64,000 bases of DNA from positions 7,501-71,500 of the forward strand of contig NC_066286.1 of the NCBI RefSeq assembly GCF_905404315.1, in the 5' to 3' direction. The translations under genes and the position numbers were made by a program. Origin of the DNA: Leptidea sinapis (taxonomy: Eukaryota; Arthropoda; Insecta; Lepidoptera; Pieridae). The notes under the pieces are model-generated. The model saw only the letters and a program-made list of their open reading frames with translations, was not told the DNA's origin and did not search any database. How positions within the stretch are numbered: position 1 is the first letter of the stretch; the number at the start of each line of letters is the position of its first letter. Positions 50,606 through 61,395 of the stretch are shown here, piece by piece.

Positions 50606-51249
50606 TAATAGCGTCTTTCATTGTAAGTTAGATAAGATTTACATAAATTTGTATTTCACAAGTAAAACTGAACTTAAATTGTTGCAATGTAACGCACATA
50701 CTCCCCTGTATATTGAATCGAAAGCATGTCAAAATAACATTTCGCCTTCTATGTAACTAATGCAAGCATATTCAATTCTGAACTAGTTTTTCTCATTTAT
50801 AATATGAATACAGTCTTTCGTAGTTCGTATTTCTTTTTATGTAACTATAAAGTAACATAGATAAACGTCATTTCATAGAAATCGTCAAATTAATATATAA
50901 AAATGACCGTACTTTTTATTTTAAAAGCAGATTGAAAAAAACAATGACACTTAAGTTTATAAAAATTCTAAAAAGCTTTGGGTACGAATTCTTATTTTGG
51001 AGAATTTTTATTAAATATTATTTACTCATTGAGTTGATTTTATACTGCCATAGAATAAACTCTTTATAATCAAAAATCGTTTGTAGTTTTTAGTTCGGCT
51101 TGCTCTTAAAGCCTGACTTTTTAGTTTATTTAATTTTTTATTTCTTCTTTTTTTGGTATGGAAACAGCTTCACATGATGTGATGCTGTTACACTACATAA
51201 TTTAAGTTCTCGATTTGTTTTTATATCATATGTGTAGAAATGATTTAAG
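50606..51249. other. No feature seen
   Basis: AT-rich DNA. Confidence 0.4.
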
Positions 51250-51430
51250 TATTCCTTAGTGTTAATTCCGCCAATATTCTTTTTTCAATAGTCTTTTGAT
51301 TTTGGCAAGACAACGCGTCCTGAGGATGCCTCGTGTAGAGGCGAAGCACGTGGCAAATTGTTTTAAAGATTTGGTTTTATTGATGGATTTCCGCAAAGTA
51401 ACGCCTAATTCAATAATTTTTTTTATCATA
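51250..51430 (+). repeat. Dispersed repeat S4, most complete copy
   Basis: TTAGTGTTAATTCCGCCAAT, CCTGAGGATGCCTCGTGTAG, AGGCGAAGCACGTGGCAAAT, TTGATGGATTTCCGCAAAGT and AACGCCTAATTCAATAA. Overlapping ORFs on both strands are by-products. Confidence 0.65.
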
Positions 51431-52220
51431 TGTGTGTCCAATCTTAGCCCAAATTGGCTAAAGTTAAAGTTTAAGTTAAACTCCGTTACAAAGATAGATA
51501 AAGGTGAAGCTAATAAAAGGTTCCAGCACATACCATAAAAACGCTCAAGATGTTTAATTTTTGTTTTTAAATCTGCAACGAAATCTTTGTGAATAAGGAA
51601 ACCTCGAAATGCCTACACTTTAAATCTGCTAGGTGTTGATTAAAATTTCAAACGCGTAACCATGGCGAGTATTAGCAATGCTAAATTTTAAATTCAGCAT
51701 TGTATCTTGGACTTAATAAAGCCCCATTCTCTGGCGGTTTCTCTTGCATTATATCTTGAATCACCATTGAATTTCAATTTTGTACATTGTCCCAACAATC
51801 GTAACCAATAAACTGTCTTTGTGCGACAAATGCTTGCTATTTGCGCTGCAATGCAACCTAAATTATGTGTAATTTATGATTTTGTTTGGTATAAGTGGGT
51901 TTTGTTTTCGTTGTAGTCTTGAAAAAGTCATATAATATTCTTACAATTATTGTAACAGATATTTACTTAATTTTTTATGTATTTACTAGTTTTAGTTCTA
52001 AGATTCACCTTAAGATTATGTTCTTGTTTGTTTTGACGCCCAAATATCTGGATTAACTAATTAATTTAGTATAGAATAGAAGTGTTCCTCAGGTATAAGT
52101 ATAGGATATCTAGTAGCATTGGGTTTCTAAGATAGATTAACTATACTGAGATTTGTAAAGTAAGTCTGAAAAGCGCTACAAATAAAATAACTAATAAGTA
52201 CTTGCGTAAATACTTTTACT
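51431..52220. other. No feature seen
   Basis: AT-rich DNA. Confidence 0.4.
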
Positions 52221-52574
52221 ACCTTTTTCTGCCATGAAGCAGTAACCAGTGGAAGGCTCTCTTGCACAGGATGCCGGCTAGATAATTGGTACGACAGCGG
52301 TGCCTTTCTCTGCGGTGAAGCAGTAATGTATAAACGTTATTGTGTTTCGGTCTGAATGGCACCGTAGCTAGTAAAATTAATTGGCAAATGAGACTTGATT
52401 TGAAGAATGAAATATCTTATTTCTCAAGGTAAGGAGCGCGTTTGTAGTGTCGCTCAAAGGTTTTGGGTTTTTCAAGAGTCTTGAGCGGCACTGCATTGTA
52501 ATGGGCAGGGCGGTGATACCATCAGCTGATCACCATCGCCCTGCTGTTCACGTCCCTTATTGTCATAAAAAAAA
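52221..52574 (+). repeat. S3 retroposon preceded by a short S3 fragment
   Basis: CTTTTTCTGCCATGAAGCAG at 52224-52243 is an internal S3 word. Four bases later a complete S3 starts (CCAGTGGAAGGCTCTCTTGC, GGATGCCGGCTAGATAATTG) and ends CGTCCCTTATTGTCATAAAA. A CACCATCGCCCTGCTGTTCA variation lies near the end. Confidence 0.8.
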
Positions 52575-52889
52575 TGCTCTACAAAGCTATGTACTATAAT
52601 TTCAAAATATGTATATAATACTTATACATAAGCTAGAAAAGGTATCATAAACAAGACATCGCTGACAATAAATATTAAAAAAAAACAACTTAGAAAACTC
52701 TAAAGTTTATAATAACCTAATAGAGATTTCATTTAATACACCTCTTATGCAAATCTAATACGTTTAATATTAATAAAATACTATCATTTGTTAGCTATGA
52801 ATGACAGGTAGAATAAGATCCACTTATCGGCAAAAGGGTTAATAATAATATTATATAATCAATCTAAATGAAAACTACTAAAAAACCAG
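52575..52889. other. No feature seen
   Basis: AT-rich DNA. Confidence 0.4.
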
Positions 52890-53112
52890 TACACAAGGTA
52901 TAGTAACAAGATCCACGTAAACAAAAATATTCATAAAATGAAAACTACTGGGCCAAACTATGTCAAAATTTTATGGGACGAAATGGCAAACATTCCGCAT
53001 CAAACAAAAAAGAATAACGAAAATCGAATCATAAGTTTCAGAGTAATCGGTGTACATCCATAAAAAGTATCAATCGAATTGAGAACCTCCTCCTTTTCGA
53101 AGTCGGTTAAAA
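52890..53112. repeat. Relic of the AACCGACTTC-type element
   Basis: The right end is AATTGAGAACCTCCTCCTTT then TCGAAGTCGGTTAAAAAT, as at 25985-26016. The left part has no clear partner end. Confidence 0.45.
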
Positions 53113-53529
53113 ATACAAATTTATATATTACATTTAAAAAAGAATGAAGGTTTTTTTTTTCGTGAAAGCAATTATAATTCAGAGTAATTATTTAATAATA
53201 GTCTGGTTTGATAAAAGCATTCCCAGCCGTCAGTTGTATTCACGGTCTGCTTGCAACATTGTCCAGTTTTCATTGTCTTTCTGATTACAGCTCTGTTAAT
53301 GTTTGTTTTGTAACCTTTTTTCGAATAGACGCTGTTTTGTGTTTTGCGTATAGACTGCGTGGTAATTAAAATTGTTTTTTAGTATTATATGATACAACAT
53401 CTATTTATTTACTTATTGTCCAATTAGCACGGCAGTGTTGTACTTACACTAATTAGACAAAACACATAAAGGAAAAATTACAAACAAAAGAAGAATAATT
53501 GAATTAATTATACAATTTCAATGCTCTCC
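53113..53529. other. No feature seen
   Basis: AT-rich DNA. Confidence 0.4.
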
Positions 53530-53790
53530 GCGTACCTTAGTAGTTCAAAAGCAAGGGAAGTCCCACCCATCATTGAATAGGTCCCATTGAACATTCTTGT
53601 CTAAGACCTACGTTGAAAGATGCCAATGAACGCGGTATAGGTGCCATGGCTCGGGCAACGGTGCTATGAAGCGGGCCACGAAAAGTTTATTTTTTCGTGG
53701 GCGAAGATTATTACATTTAGGGACGCGTATACAACACAATTGCTCATAAAGATCTGGAGCATCAACGTCTCCTAGTAAAATTTGACACAT
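53530..53790 (-). pseudogene. LINE ORF2 C-terminal relic
   Basis: The minus-strand frame reads MCQILLGDVDAPDLYEQLCC, IRVPKCNNLRPRKNKLFVAR and FIAPLPEPWHLYRVHWHLST, with DLFNDGWDFPCF continuing in another frame. The order LGDxDAPxLYxxLxxIRVP, R-RxxxLFxxP and a final D-F-x-D block fits the C-terminal region of jockey-related LINEs. RT motifs are absent. Confidence 0.5.
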
Positions 53791-54155
53791 AATTTGTACT
53801 ATCTAACATTGTATAATACAGTGGATATCATGTGGACTGTATGCAGCGTTATAGTATGGTATGTGCCTCTTATATTATTGTTCCGACCACTTGTTTTTAA
53901 AAAATCTATATGCTTCTTTCAAACATACAGACAGTTGGTAGAACACACAGCATGTATTCTTTAAAAAAGTCAATGTTAAGTTTTTACTTTATTACGATTT
54001 TATTATACGTAGATATATATATATAACTGGTAGAATTCAGATATGATTTCTCCCTTTAAGCTATTTCTACTAATTGTTGCATGATAGCGTATTTAAATCA
54101 CATAGGCAACAATTAGGCAGTGCTAACCTCGTTCAGAACTTACATAAATACACGG
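53791..54155. other. No feature seen
   Basis: AT-rich DNA with a TA run near 54014-54024. Confidence 0.4.
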
Positions 54156-54457
54156 GTAAAAAAAGAAGGACTCCGCGCCGTGATATTAGCAAGTGAAGCA
54201 CCGTTATGCTAGTGTGTGTGCGGTTACGGGGGATACTATTACACAATTTTTTCTCCCTTAAATAATCATATATGGCCACAAATACTTATATAGTATCGTT
54301 TTTACACTATTTCACAACGCACAAACTGATCTGTCACAGACAATGACAATTCTCATAATGGCCGCCTATCGGCCTGTAGTAGTGTATTTACACGTAAATC
54401 GGCTTGTTTTGGTGCTACACTGTTATGCAAAATGACACGGAGTCCTTATATTTTTAC
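54156..54457. mobile_element. MITE-like element (302 bp)
   Basis: The left end GTAAAAAAAGAAGGACTCCG and the reversed right end GTAAAAATATAAGGACTCCG are inverted repeats. The interior is non-coding. No certain target duplication. Confidence 0.55.
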
Positions 54458-54934
54458 TAGTCCCTGCATAAATATAGCAATACTGTTTAGTTTAACTTGG
54501 TTCCATTATTCTATTACAAAACTTTTATTGAACACCCACTCGTAAATTTTACCTTAGCTATATACTAAATACCTACGGTAGACAGTCTCCAGATTCCATA
54601 TTCGAAATACAACGTTAATATTATGTAGACCTCAAAACCTAGCGCTGTCGGACTAAAGCAGAACTACGACTAGTTAGATTAGTGCCTACCTATAGAAATA
54701 CCTTATAAATCAATGCACGCCACTAATGCAAATATAATCAAGATAAATTCAATGACATGAATGAAAAGTATTCGTTTACAGTTAACTGACCAATCCGAGG
54801 CGGATATAACTGGTAAAAATATAGGCACATCCTGATAAATCTTGCTTGAAGCAATCATTAGAGTTGGAATAGCCAATAAAAGTACCGTCTTGATATTAAG
54901 CATATGAATTTAAACGAATATGATCTTATACTAA
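54458..54934. other. No feature seen
   Basis: AT-rich DNA. Confidence 0.4.
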
Positions 54935-55215
54935 TTTTAAACGATCAATTCTTGTATTCTGAATCTCGGAAACGGCTCCAACGATTTTAATGAAATTTAG
55001 TATACAGGTAGTTTTAGGGGCGAGAAATCGATCTAGCTATGTTTCAAATTTAGAAAAAACACACTTTCAAAACAACAGTTTTATGCGTGTTTTCATGAGA
55101 AACAGCTACAATATTATTAGAATGTAAAGGTAAAGGACTATAATAGCTCAGATGGGACATTGGGTAATCCGGAAAGCAGAAGACCCCGGTTCGAATCAAG
55201 TTGTCCTATTAGTTT
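54935..55215 (+). repeat. Composite repeat ending in a tRNA-like SINE head
   Basis: CTGAATCTCGGAAACGGCTC, CGATTTTAATGAAATTTAGT and GAAATCGATCTAGCTATGTT resemble a Helitron-like body. From 55135 a tRNA-like part follows: AGGACTATAATAGCTCAGAT, GAAGACCCCGGTTCGAATC and GTTGTCCTATTAG. The ends AGGAC and GTCCT can pair, but the D and anticodon arms are poor, so it is a tRNA-like repeat and not a tRNA gene. Confidence 0.5.
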
Positions 55216-55744
55216 TTTTTACAAGTAGTGTACATTCTTTAAAATTCGAGCAAGGCTCGGACGTCCAGATATTATTATGTTTAAATATAAACTTTTGTAG
55301 TAATATGCTCACGTTAAATCTCGTAATTTTGAAGACTTAGCCAAACTTATTTCATAGGTAAATCATTTTACACTAATTGAAGCGTCTTTTTTTATATAGC
55401 TCATTCGAAAGGCAGATTTCCTTAGAGAAGAATGAGCAAGAAACTCTAAGGTTGCTCTTTTCAAAACAGATTAGGTATAAGAGGTTCTTATTTTTAATGC
55501 AATTTACAAACCATTTCAATTACAATATATGCAAAGTGACGCAATAAAATACTCAAACGTCAAAACCTAAAAGGCTTACAGGAGTAAGTAAAAAAAAAAA
55601 AGAAAATAATAATTATTAACACAAGAGTTATTGAGTACAGTAGATGCATCAATCCACACATACCGTATATAAAGGCATTATGCGAGAATTTTATTTTGAA
55701 CAAACATATTATATAAATAAGTTAATTTTCATGCGAATTAATAG
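55216..55744. other. No feature seen
   Basis: AT-rich DNA. Confidence 0.4.
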
Positions 55745-56216
55745 TTCCAAATGAAAATGTTTTCGACCTTTTTAAAATTATACACGGATCCTTAGAACCT
55801 AACATAGTATCTAACTTACATTTCTCCATTCCAAGATGTTTACCAAGACAACCGATTAATAAAATATTTTCAAATAATTACTCTATAACGAATGTGAAAC
55901 AATACGGTCCTTATAATAGAATATCTACAATATTCAATGATATCAACCATCATGACGTTGACATTTTTCACGACACGTTTAAGTAATTTAGAAATAAAGT
56001 TTTAGAAAAAATAACGACCACGGTAGATAATAGATTGTATTAGATTGTTAATGACATATGTATATTTTTTACTAAGTTACTTAATTTTCTCATAATTAAA
56101 ATGTTGAATGTACCTAATTAGAATAATCAACCTAGAATTAGTATGTAAGTGCAAATCAATTGTTAATGTTAAGTTGAGTTATTGTTGGTACATCTTAAAT
56201 AAATAAATAAATAAAT
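55745..56216 (+). pseudogene. LINE ORF2 C-terminus with 3' UTR and AAAT tail
   Basis: An open frame without ATG (about 55747-55985) reads NENVFDLFKIIHGSLEPNIV, SNLHFSIPRCLPRQPINKIF, NVKQYGPYNRISTIFNDINH and HDVDIFHDTFK before a stop. The pattern LFKIxxG, hxxIPR, xxPxxRxxxxxN and DIFxDTFxxFK is the extreme C-terminus of a jockey/CR1-related LINE. The UTR runs ~200 bp to AAATAAATAAATAAATAAAT at 56195-56215. The short frame is uninterrupted. Confidence 0.65.
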
Positions 56217-56252
56217 GATGACTACTATTCAAAAGAAGTATCTCCGCTTTTA

Positions 56253-56711
56253 GCCTAGACACATGGTCGGATTTGGTACGGCTGGACTATTGGACTGGAT
56301 GGTCCAGTGGGCATTTCGCATCAATTAGTCCGGCGTCGTGTCGTACTCGGTACGGTCCGAACGGAAATTATAAATAAACTAGTGGACCCGACAGACATTG
56401 TCCTGTACACACGTCTTAAATTTGAAAAATCGGTCCAGCCTTTAGGAGGAGTTCACTAACATACACATGAGCAGGAGAATTATACTATATGGAGGGAAAT
56501 AGAATCTAAACCATTCTCCAATCCACCTGAAGGCACGCAGAAAGTTTCATTAAAATCGGTCCAGCCGTTTAGGATGAGTTCAGTTACAACAGACGCACAA
56601 AGAAATATAATAAGATTTGTGAAATGGACAATACGACATACCATCGAATATGGTCCGCTACCAGACGGCGTTCGATGGTTCGTCCGTACTAATTCCGATT
56701 ATGTGCTTAGG
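56253..56711. mobile_element. Harbinger-like MITE with ~28-bp terminal repeats, hosting a Helitron-like insertion
   Basis: The left end CCTAGACACATGGTCGGATT then TGGTACGG is matched by the reversed right end CCTAAGCACATAATCGGAAT then TAGTACGG. TTA at 56250-56252 and 56712-56714 fits a 3-bp target duplication. The H2 element occupies 56378-56620 inside it. Confidence 0.65.
56378..56620 (-). mobile_element. Helitron-like element (H2), nested
   Basis: ACTAGTGGACCCGACAGACA, CTTTAGGAGGAGTTCACTAA, CACCTGAAGGCACGCAGAAA and GTTACAACAGACGCACAAAG match 13718-14033. Confidence 0.6.
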
Positions 56712-56734
56712 TTATAAGATTTGTTACTTTACAG

Positions 56735-56815
56735 TCCAGAGTGCATTGAGTTAGCTCTTGAGGATGCCTCGGTTGGAAGCGAATTAATTGTCGAATTGGT
56801 TTCAGAAGAGATTTA
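56735..56815 (+). repeat. Dispersed repeat S4 fragment
   Basis: AGTTAGCTCTTGAGGATGCC then TCGGTTGGAAGCGAATTAAT and TGTCGAATTGGTTTCAGA match the S4 core with changes. Confidence 0.5.
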
Positions 56816-56919
56816 CGTTACCGACCAACCCGTTCGTACTGTCGTATCTCACGCAGTGGCTTAGGTGGTATTGTGATGCGTTAACACTTGAATTGTACTG
56901 TAGCTGTTACGGGCAGATA

Positions 56920-56956
56920 ATTTAATATCGAAGGGGAGGTCCCTTCGATATTAAAT
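56920..56956. other. Perfect 16-bp hairpin
   Basis: ATTTAATATCGAAGGG (56920-56935), loop GAGGT, then CCCTTCGATATTAAAT (56941-56956). No T-run or gene context explains it. Confidence 0.8.
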
Positions 56957-57341
56957 GAATGAACGAGTGATTTCTGCTGTAACTGCCAATACATCCCGCG
57001 GCTTGTTAGAGAAACTATCGAAATGAAAAAGATATCCTAAAAATTTTTTAATAGGGAGAATGGTTATCGCAGGCATGGTATGCCGTGGTCTCACTCTGCA
57101 GTACAAATGCAACAAAAAGACCCGAAAGTATAGATGTCGTTAGTAGTGTGTGTCGTGAGTTAGGGAATCAAAGACCGAAACGAATAAGACGCCACGTGGA
57201 CAGATTGATGTACTATTAGTGTCAAGTGTCAATGTGTTAAAAATTTCTCGCCGCCTCCGCAGTTCAGCTGTGACCACGATTCACGCAATTGGATCGAAAT
57301 ATCGGCTTCAAATAAATTAAATATATATATATTCTTATTAA
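56957..57341. other. Non-coding; no family recognised
   Basis: CCGCCTCCGCAGTTCAGCTG near 57250-57270 looks repeat-like, but no second copy is in the window. Confidence 0.35.
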
Positions 57342-57543
57342 TACGGCTTTACTCACATGTCGGTGTGGGTACTAATTAGTTTCGGACCATTCGTAGGTAA
57401 GGACCTAATCCTGATGAAGGCATCAGGATGAGTGTAGTGGGTTCTCGATAATGTCTCGTCTCTTAATCACCCTGATGAAGGACCCCCGAATGGTTTGAAA
57501 CTAGTCAGTACCCACAACGATAAAACGTGAGTAGAGACGTATT
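57342..57543. mobile_element. Fold-back element with ~50-bp arms
   Basis: The left arm ATACGGCTTTACTCACATGT, CGGTGTGGGTACTAATTAGT and TTCGGACCATTCG is complementary to the right arm CGAATGGTTTGAAACTAGTC, AGTACCCACAACGATAAAAC and GTGAGTAGAGACGTATT, with mismatches. The centre repeats CCTGATGAAGG twice. A single arm is also at 34735. Confidence 0.65.
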
Positions 57544-58498
57544 AATAAATAAGTAAATAATGTCTCATGAAAGTTTTAATAATTTAAAATATATATTGCG
57601 AGTACCCGTCATGATAATTACTATCTAGGAGACCATCAATTCCTTTCAAAATAGCACTATCTCGTGCACGAGAAGAATAAGTTACAGATAATCTTGCATC
57701 AGAATTTCACTTCTTTTATTACCCAAAGTATTATCAATGACGTAAATAGAAATAGATTAGCAAGAATTTTTATCATCACTAACAAAAAAGTTGAGAAATT
57801 AGTAAAAAGGTTTAAATTCGTCAATGCAATTAACACCTGTAAAAGTAACCTTTTTGAACAAGATAAAAAGCCCTGCATTCGACGTGACTCAATTTGATCT
57901 TTATATGAACGGGCTAAAGAAGAATATTCTATGCACTCATTAGTTTGAAAAAGGTACAGACAGGTGCATTCAAAATCAATTTGGAGTCTAACAAAGTCAT
58001 TCGTTCTCACTAATAGCGGCATGTTAAGAATCGAATAAAACGCAAAAAGCTCTGCTAATTACATGACAAAGCCACTTTCTAAACTGATTCTCTCCTGCAT
58101 TGACAAAAGAGCCGTAATGAAAATGAAAGTTGTGATAATGAACTTAGTGGAAAATAAGGTTTCTATCACATGTCAATTTTGACATATTATGTTTTAATTA
58201 TAGCAAATTACTTTCGAATCACTGGCTCACATACAAAAAAATATTATTGAGTTTTATATTTTGACTTCGATAGAAAGATAATTTATACGTCTAGATAGAG
58301 TCTCTTGCTGCAAGACAACTAATGAGAACAAGCCAGAATTATTATTTTAGTAAGCATGACAAGCAACGCCTTACACTCGCGTTTCGTATGACTTGGTGTT
58401 AGTGTGCGTGTATTGCTCAAAATAGAAGCTAGCTCTAAACTCAATTTTTTTCGACGTTTTCACTGCTATCATAGTCTATTTAGGGTTTAGACGTATAA
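57544..58498. other. No assigned feature; one unrecognised minus-strand ORF
   Basis: The ORF 57699-58022 (-, 107 codons) reads MPLLVRTNDFVRLQIDFECT ... ESRRMQGFLSCSKRLLLQVL and ends with hydrophobic stretches. No family is recognised and it may be chance. Confidence 0.25.
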
Positions 58499-58836
58499 CG
58501 GCCCTTTTCAATAACCTATCTACGCTTAGTTCTACTTACTGAAGGTAGACAAATCTATACGCTTACTTACTTTTCAATAATCTAACCTAATTTCAAGATA
58601 GCATCTTCTACCGAAGTTGTCTATTTGTCGCTAGGAGGATGGATAGACTTCTAGGGATAAAACTCATATACTGATTGTTCTTATTTCCATTTCATTAAAA
58701 GTTTCAAGTTCATAGTTACAATTTAGTAAGCACCTGTCCTTAATAGTGAAACGCGAACCATGGGTAGATAAGATTTTGCCATTAAACGGGGATAGCAGTC
58801 TATCCGTAACTAAAGAAAATTTATTGAAAACGGCCG
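58499..58836. mobile_element. Harbinger-like MITE, long copy
   Basis: The left end CGGCCCTTTTCAATAACCTA and the reversed right end CGGCCGTTTTCAATAAATTT are terminal repeats. TAA occurs at 58496-58498 and 58837-58839 as a 3-bp target duplication. It is the same family as 10899-11069. The ORF 58746-58979 crosses its right end and is not a gene. Confidence 0.75.
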
Positions 58837-59104
58837 TAAATGATCTAAGAGTCGATACTTATATTTTTATTGGCCTTCGTACCAGAAGAATACCTTGGGT
58901 AACTTTCAAGACTCTGATGTCTGTATGTCCGTCCATCTATTACTATTGTAAAAACGATAACTTTGAGACGACAAGTTAAGTCTCCAGAAATACTTTTTTT
59001 AAACTAGTGTGGAGGGTAGATCTTAATCTTTTTGTTGTATTATTACTTATTTCCAATAACATAAACCAAGGTGTGGCGACACCATATTTCAACTACCGTA
59101 GTTA

Positions 59105-59404
59105 TTTTTTTATGATACTAAGAAGCGAGATGAGCACGACGTTCAGCTGATGGTAATTGATACGTCCTGCCCATTAGGGTTATTAGTGCCAATCAGGATT
59201 CTTGAAAAACCCAAAAATTCTGAGCGCTGAGTCACCTTGAGACATAAGATCTTAAGTCTCATTTGCCCAGTAATTTCTCTAGCTACGGCGCCCTTCAGAC
59301 CCAAACACAGTAATCCTTACACATTACTGCTTCACGGCAGAAATAGGAGCCGTTGTGGTACCCATAATCTAGCCGGCATCCTGTGTAAAGGTGCCTGCCA
59401 CTGG
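59105..59404 (-). repeat. S3 retroposon
   Basis: ACGTTCAGCTGATGGTAATT, GATTCTTGAAAAACCCAAAA, TACTGCTTCACGGCAGAAAT and ATCTAGCCGGCATCCTGTGT. It lacks the ~14 bases between GAGCG and GTCACC found in others. Confidence 0.85.
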
Positions 59405-59817
59405 TAGAGGTAGTTATGCCACTATAACAATTTTTTACACTTTAAAAGTTGATAAAAGTGCCGACCATAATCAAACCATATTATTTATGCCTCTGTATCA
59501 ATCCCTATCCCATTTAATATAATAACCCACTTAAATAAAATTATATTTTATTAAAGACGGTTTCACCTGTAAAATACTTTTTAAATTATAAAAATTGGAC
59601 ATTCCATTCAAAAGATGCAATAATTAATAAGTGAAATAAAACTTTTATGTTAACAATAACAAATCTATAGTCCGACTTAGTAGACCTTCCACTACCACGA
59701 GATCGGTATCTAAGCGAATGAAACCGCGGGGCATTGCTAGTTATTCATAATAACTAAAGTCAAAACAGTAAGCGAAATGACCATAACATTCTCCTTACAG
59801 TTTCAATCAATATCATG
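59405..59817. other. No feature seen
   Basis: AT-rich DNA. Confidence 0.4.
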
Positions 59818-60258
59818 CTTAATTAAGTCTGCACAACACGATACCAACTCATCAATAATATCTCCCAACGAATTTCGACATCCGCTGACAGAACAGTTAA
59901 GGCGTCTTGTGTAAATTTTTTGTGTTGAGTAGCGCCGAATTTTTTGCAACGTTTCTTTAGCGGCGACAGAAAAAACATGACAGCTTTAATAGTTGTTGAA
60001 AGGCTTCTAATAGGATTATGGGTCAGTTTTTTGATGATCTTAGTATAGCCTTACTTGACATGAAGACCTGAATAATTTGAGAACGGTATTTATAAACGGT
60101 ACGGTGTCTCGATGGTTGGTAAGAGCCATCATTGACCTAAGTATTGTATGTCTTAGGTCAAGTCCATTGAGGTGCTGTGAACTCCTTTTGGCGATATCGA
60201 GTTGTATAAGAGATACACCCATATTTTTAACTGTGTCAGTTAATGGACGATGCGTCAT
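59818..60258 (-). pseudogene. Unrecognised decayed coding region
   Basis: From ATG 60258 the minus strand reads MTHRPLTDTVKNMGVSLIQL, DIAKRSSQHLNGLDLRHTIL, RSMMALTNHRDTVPFINTVL and KLFRSSCQVRLY to a stop at 60040. In the next frame YTKIIKKLTHNPIRSLSTTI, KAVMFFLSPLKKRCKKFGAT and QHKKFTQDALTVLSADVEIR continue to about 59835. The two frames abut, as expected of one protein broken by a frameshift. The sequence is soluble, amphipathic and protein-like, but matches no family I know. Plus-strand ORFs over it may be shadows, or it may itself be the shadow. Confidence 0.35.
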
Positions 60259-60313
60259 TGTACGGTTTGCTTAGCGGCTCACCCTTTGTGTTAAAGAGTG
60301 CCACAACCGTTTA

Positions 60314-60615
60314 TTTTAAATGAAAATAAGGATGAGAAGAGCACGACGTTCAGCTGATGGTAATTGAAACGCCCTGTCCATTTCAATATAGTGCCACTCA
60401 GGATTCTGGGAAAATTCAAAAATTCTGATCGGCACTACAATTATTGCGCTCGTCACCTTGAGACATAAGATTTTAAGTCTGATTTGCCCAGTAATTTCAC
60501 ACAGTTTCAATTACAGACCGAAACACAATAATGCTTACACATTACAGCTTCACGGCAGAAAAAGTCGTGTTGGTACCCATAATTTAGCCGACATCCTGTG
60601 TAACGGAGCCTCCCG
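60314..60615 (-). repeat. S3 retroposon
   Basis: GAGCACGACGTTCAGCTGAT, ATTGCGCTCGTCACCTTGAG, ACAATAATGCTTACACATTA and ACATCCTGTGTAACGGAGCC. Complete but diverged. Confidence 0.8.
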
Positions 60616-61244
60616 CTTTTAGAAGTTTGGAAGGTTTGCGCTGAAGGTGCAGATTCAAATCCCGCAAGCACACATAAAAAATGTAAAATATAAACCAGGC
60701 GGGAAATTACTTAAAACCATAAAGATCTGACTAGAACACATATTGCCTATTTGACATTTTATATGTCGTTAAGAAGAAGTATGAAAAGAACGATGCTTCT
60801 AATGGTTGAGAGATAATCCTACGAACAAACAATATACCGGCCTAATTCGCGGCAAAAATGCAATTTGTATTAAATACCTGATTGTATGTGATGATAACTG
60901 CAGCACATATTCTTTGGTACCTAATGGAATCTTTAGATTCCATCGAGATTTCGATAGAAGTAAAATCCATTAAAGTCAGCCTATGCATCTATAAAGCGGC
61001 ACAAACAACCAAAATGCATTATGTATGCATGCATGCATAGGCTGGCATAGACAAACTCTCTCGAGTGTCGCTCAGTCCGGTAAAAAACACTTTTAACAAC
61101 AGAAATACAGTAAGGGAAACAATTTTCGAACCGAAATTAATGCTCATAAGAAATATTACTACAAATATACGAAACTAACATATAGATATCTACTTATAAA
61201 TTTTATTTAGTAGAATGTGTTAATGTTTCACTGTTTTAAATAAA
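60616..61244. other. Non-coding; tRNA-like word and a 12-bp inverted repeat
   Basis: GCAGATTCAAATCCCGCAAG at 60648-60667 looks like a B box of a SINE remnant. CAGCCTATGCAT (60978-60989) and ATGCATAGGCTG (61033-61044) are exact inverted repeats around CTATAAAGCGGC. Confidence 0.35.
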
Positions 61245-61395
61245 AAGTATTTTGTTAGTATTGACATTATTAGGACCGCTTTTAGCAGTAAAAGCCTCCT
61301 CCATTAATCTCTATTCGTTCCTGTCTCTTGCAATTCTTGTCCACAACTTTCCTGCTATTTCTACTATGTCATCTTTCCATCTCTTATTATGACTG
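61245..61395 (-). pseudogene. RTE-clade LINE C-terminal fragment
   Basis: The minus strand reads NKRWKDDIVEIAGKLWTRIA, RDRNE, a stop in place of the usual Trp, then RLMEEAFTAKSGP. RWxDDIxxxAGxxWxxxARDRxxWxxxEEAF is the end signature of RTE reverse transcriptases. Upstream domains are missing. Confidence 0.75.

Noticed and set aside
55135..55215. A tRNA gene with a pairable acceptor stem.
   Set aside because: D and anticodon arms do not fold properly and the unit continues a repeat body upstream; treated as a SINE-like head.
57699..58022. A membrane protein gene (107 residues, hydrophobic C-terminal half).
   Set aside because: The hydrophobic stretch comes from AT-rich codons (Leu, Phe, Ile), there is no promoter or homology, and the opposite strand is equally open.
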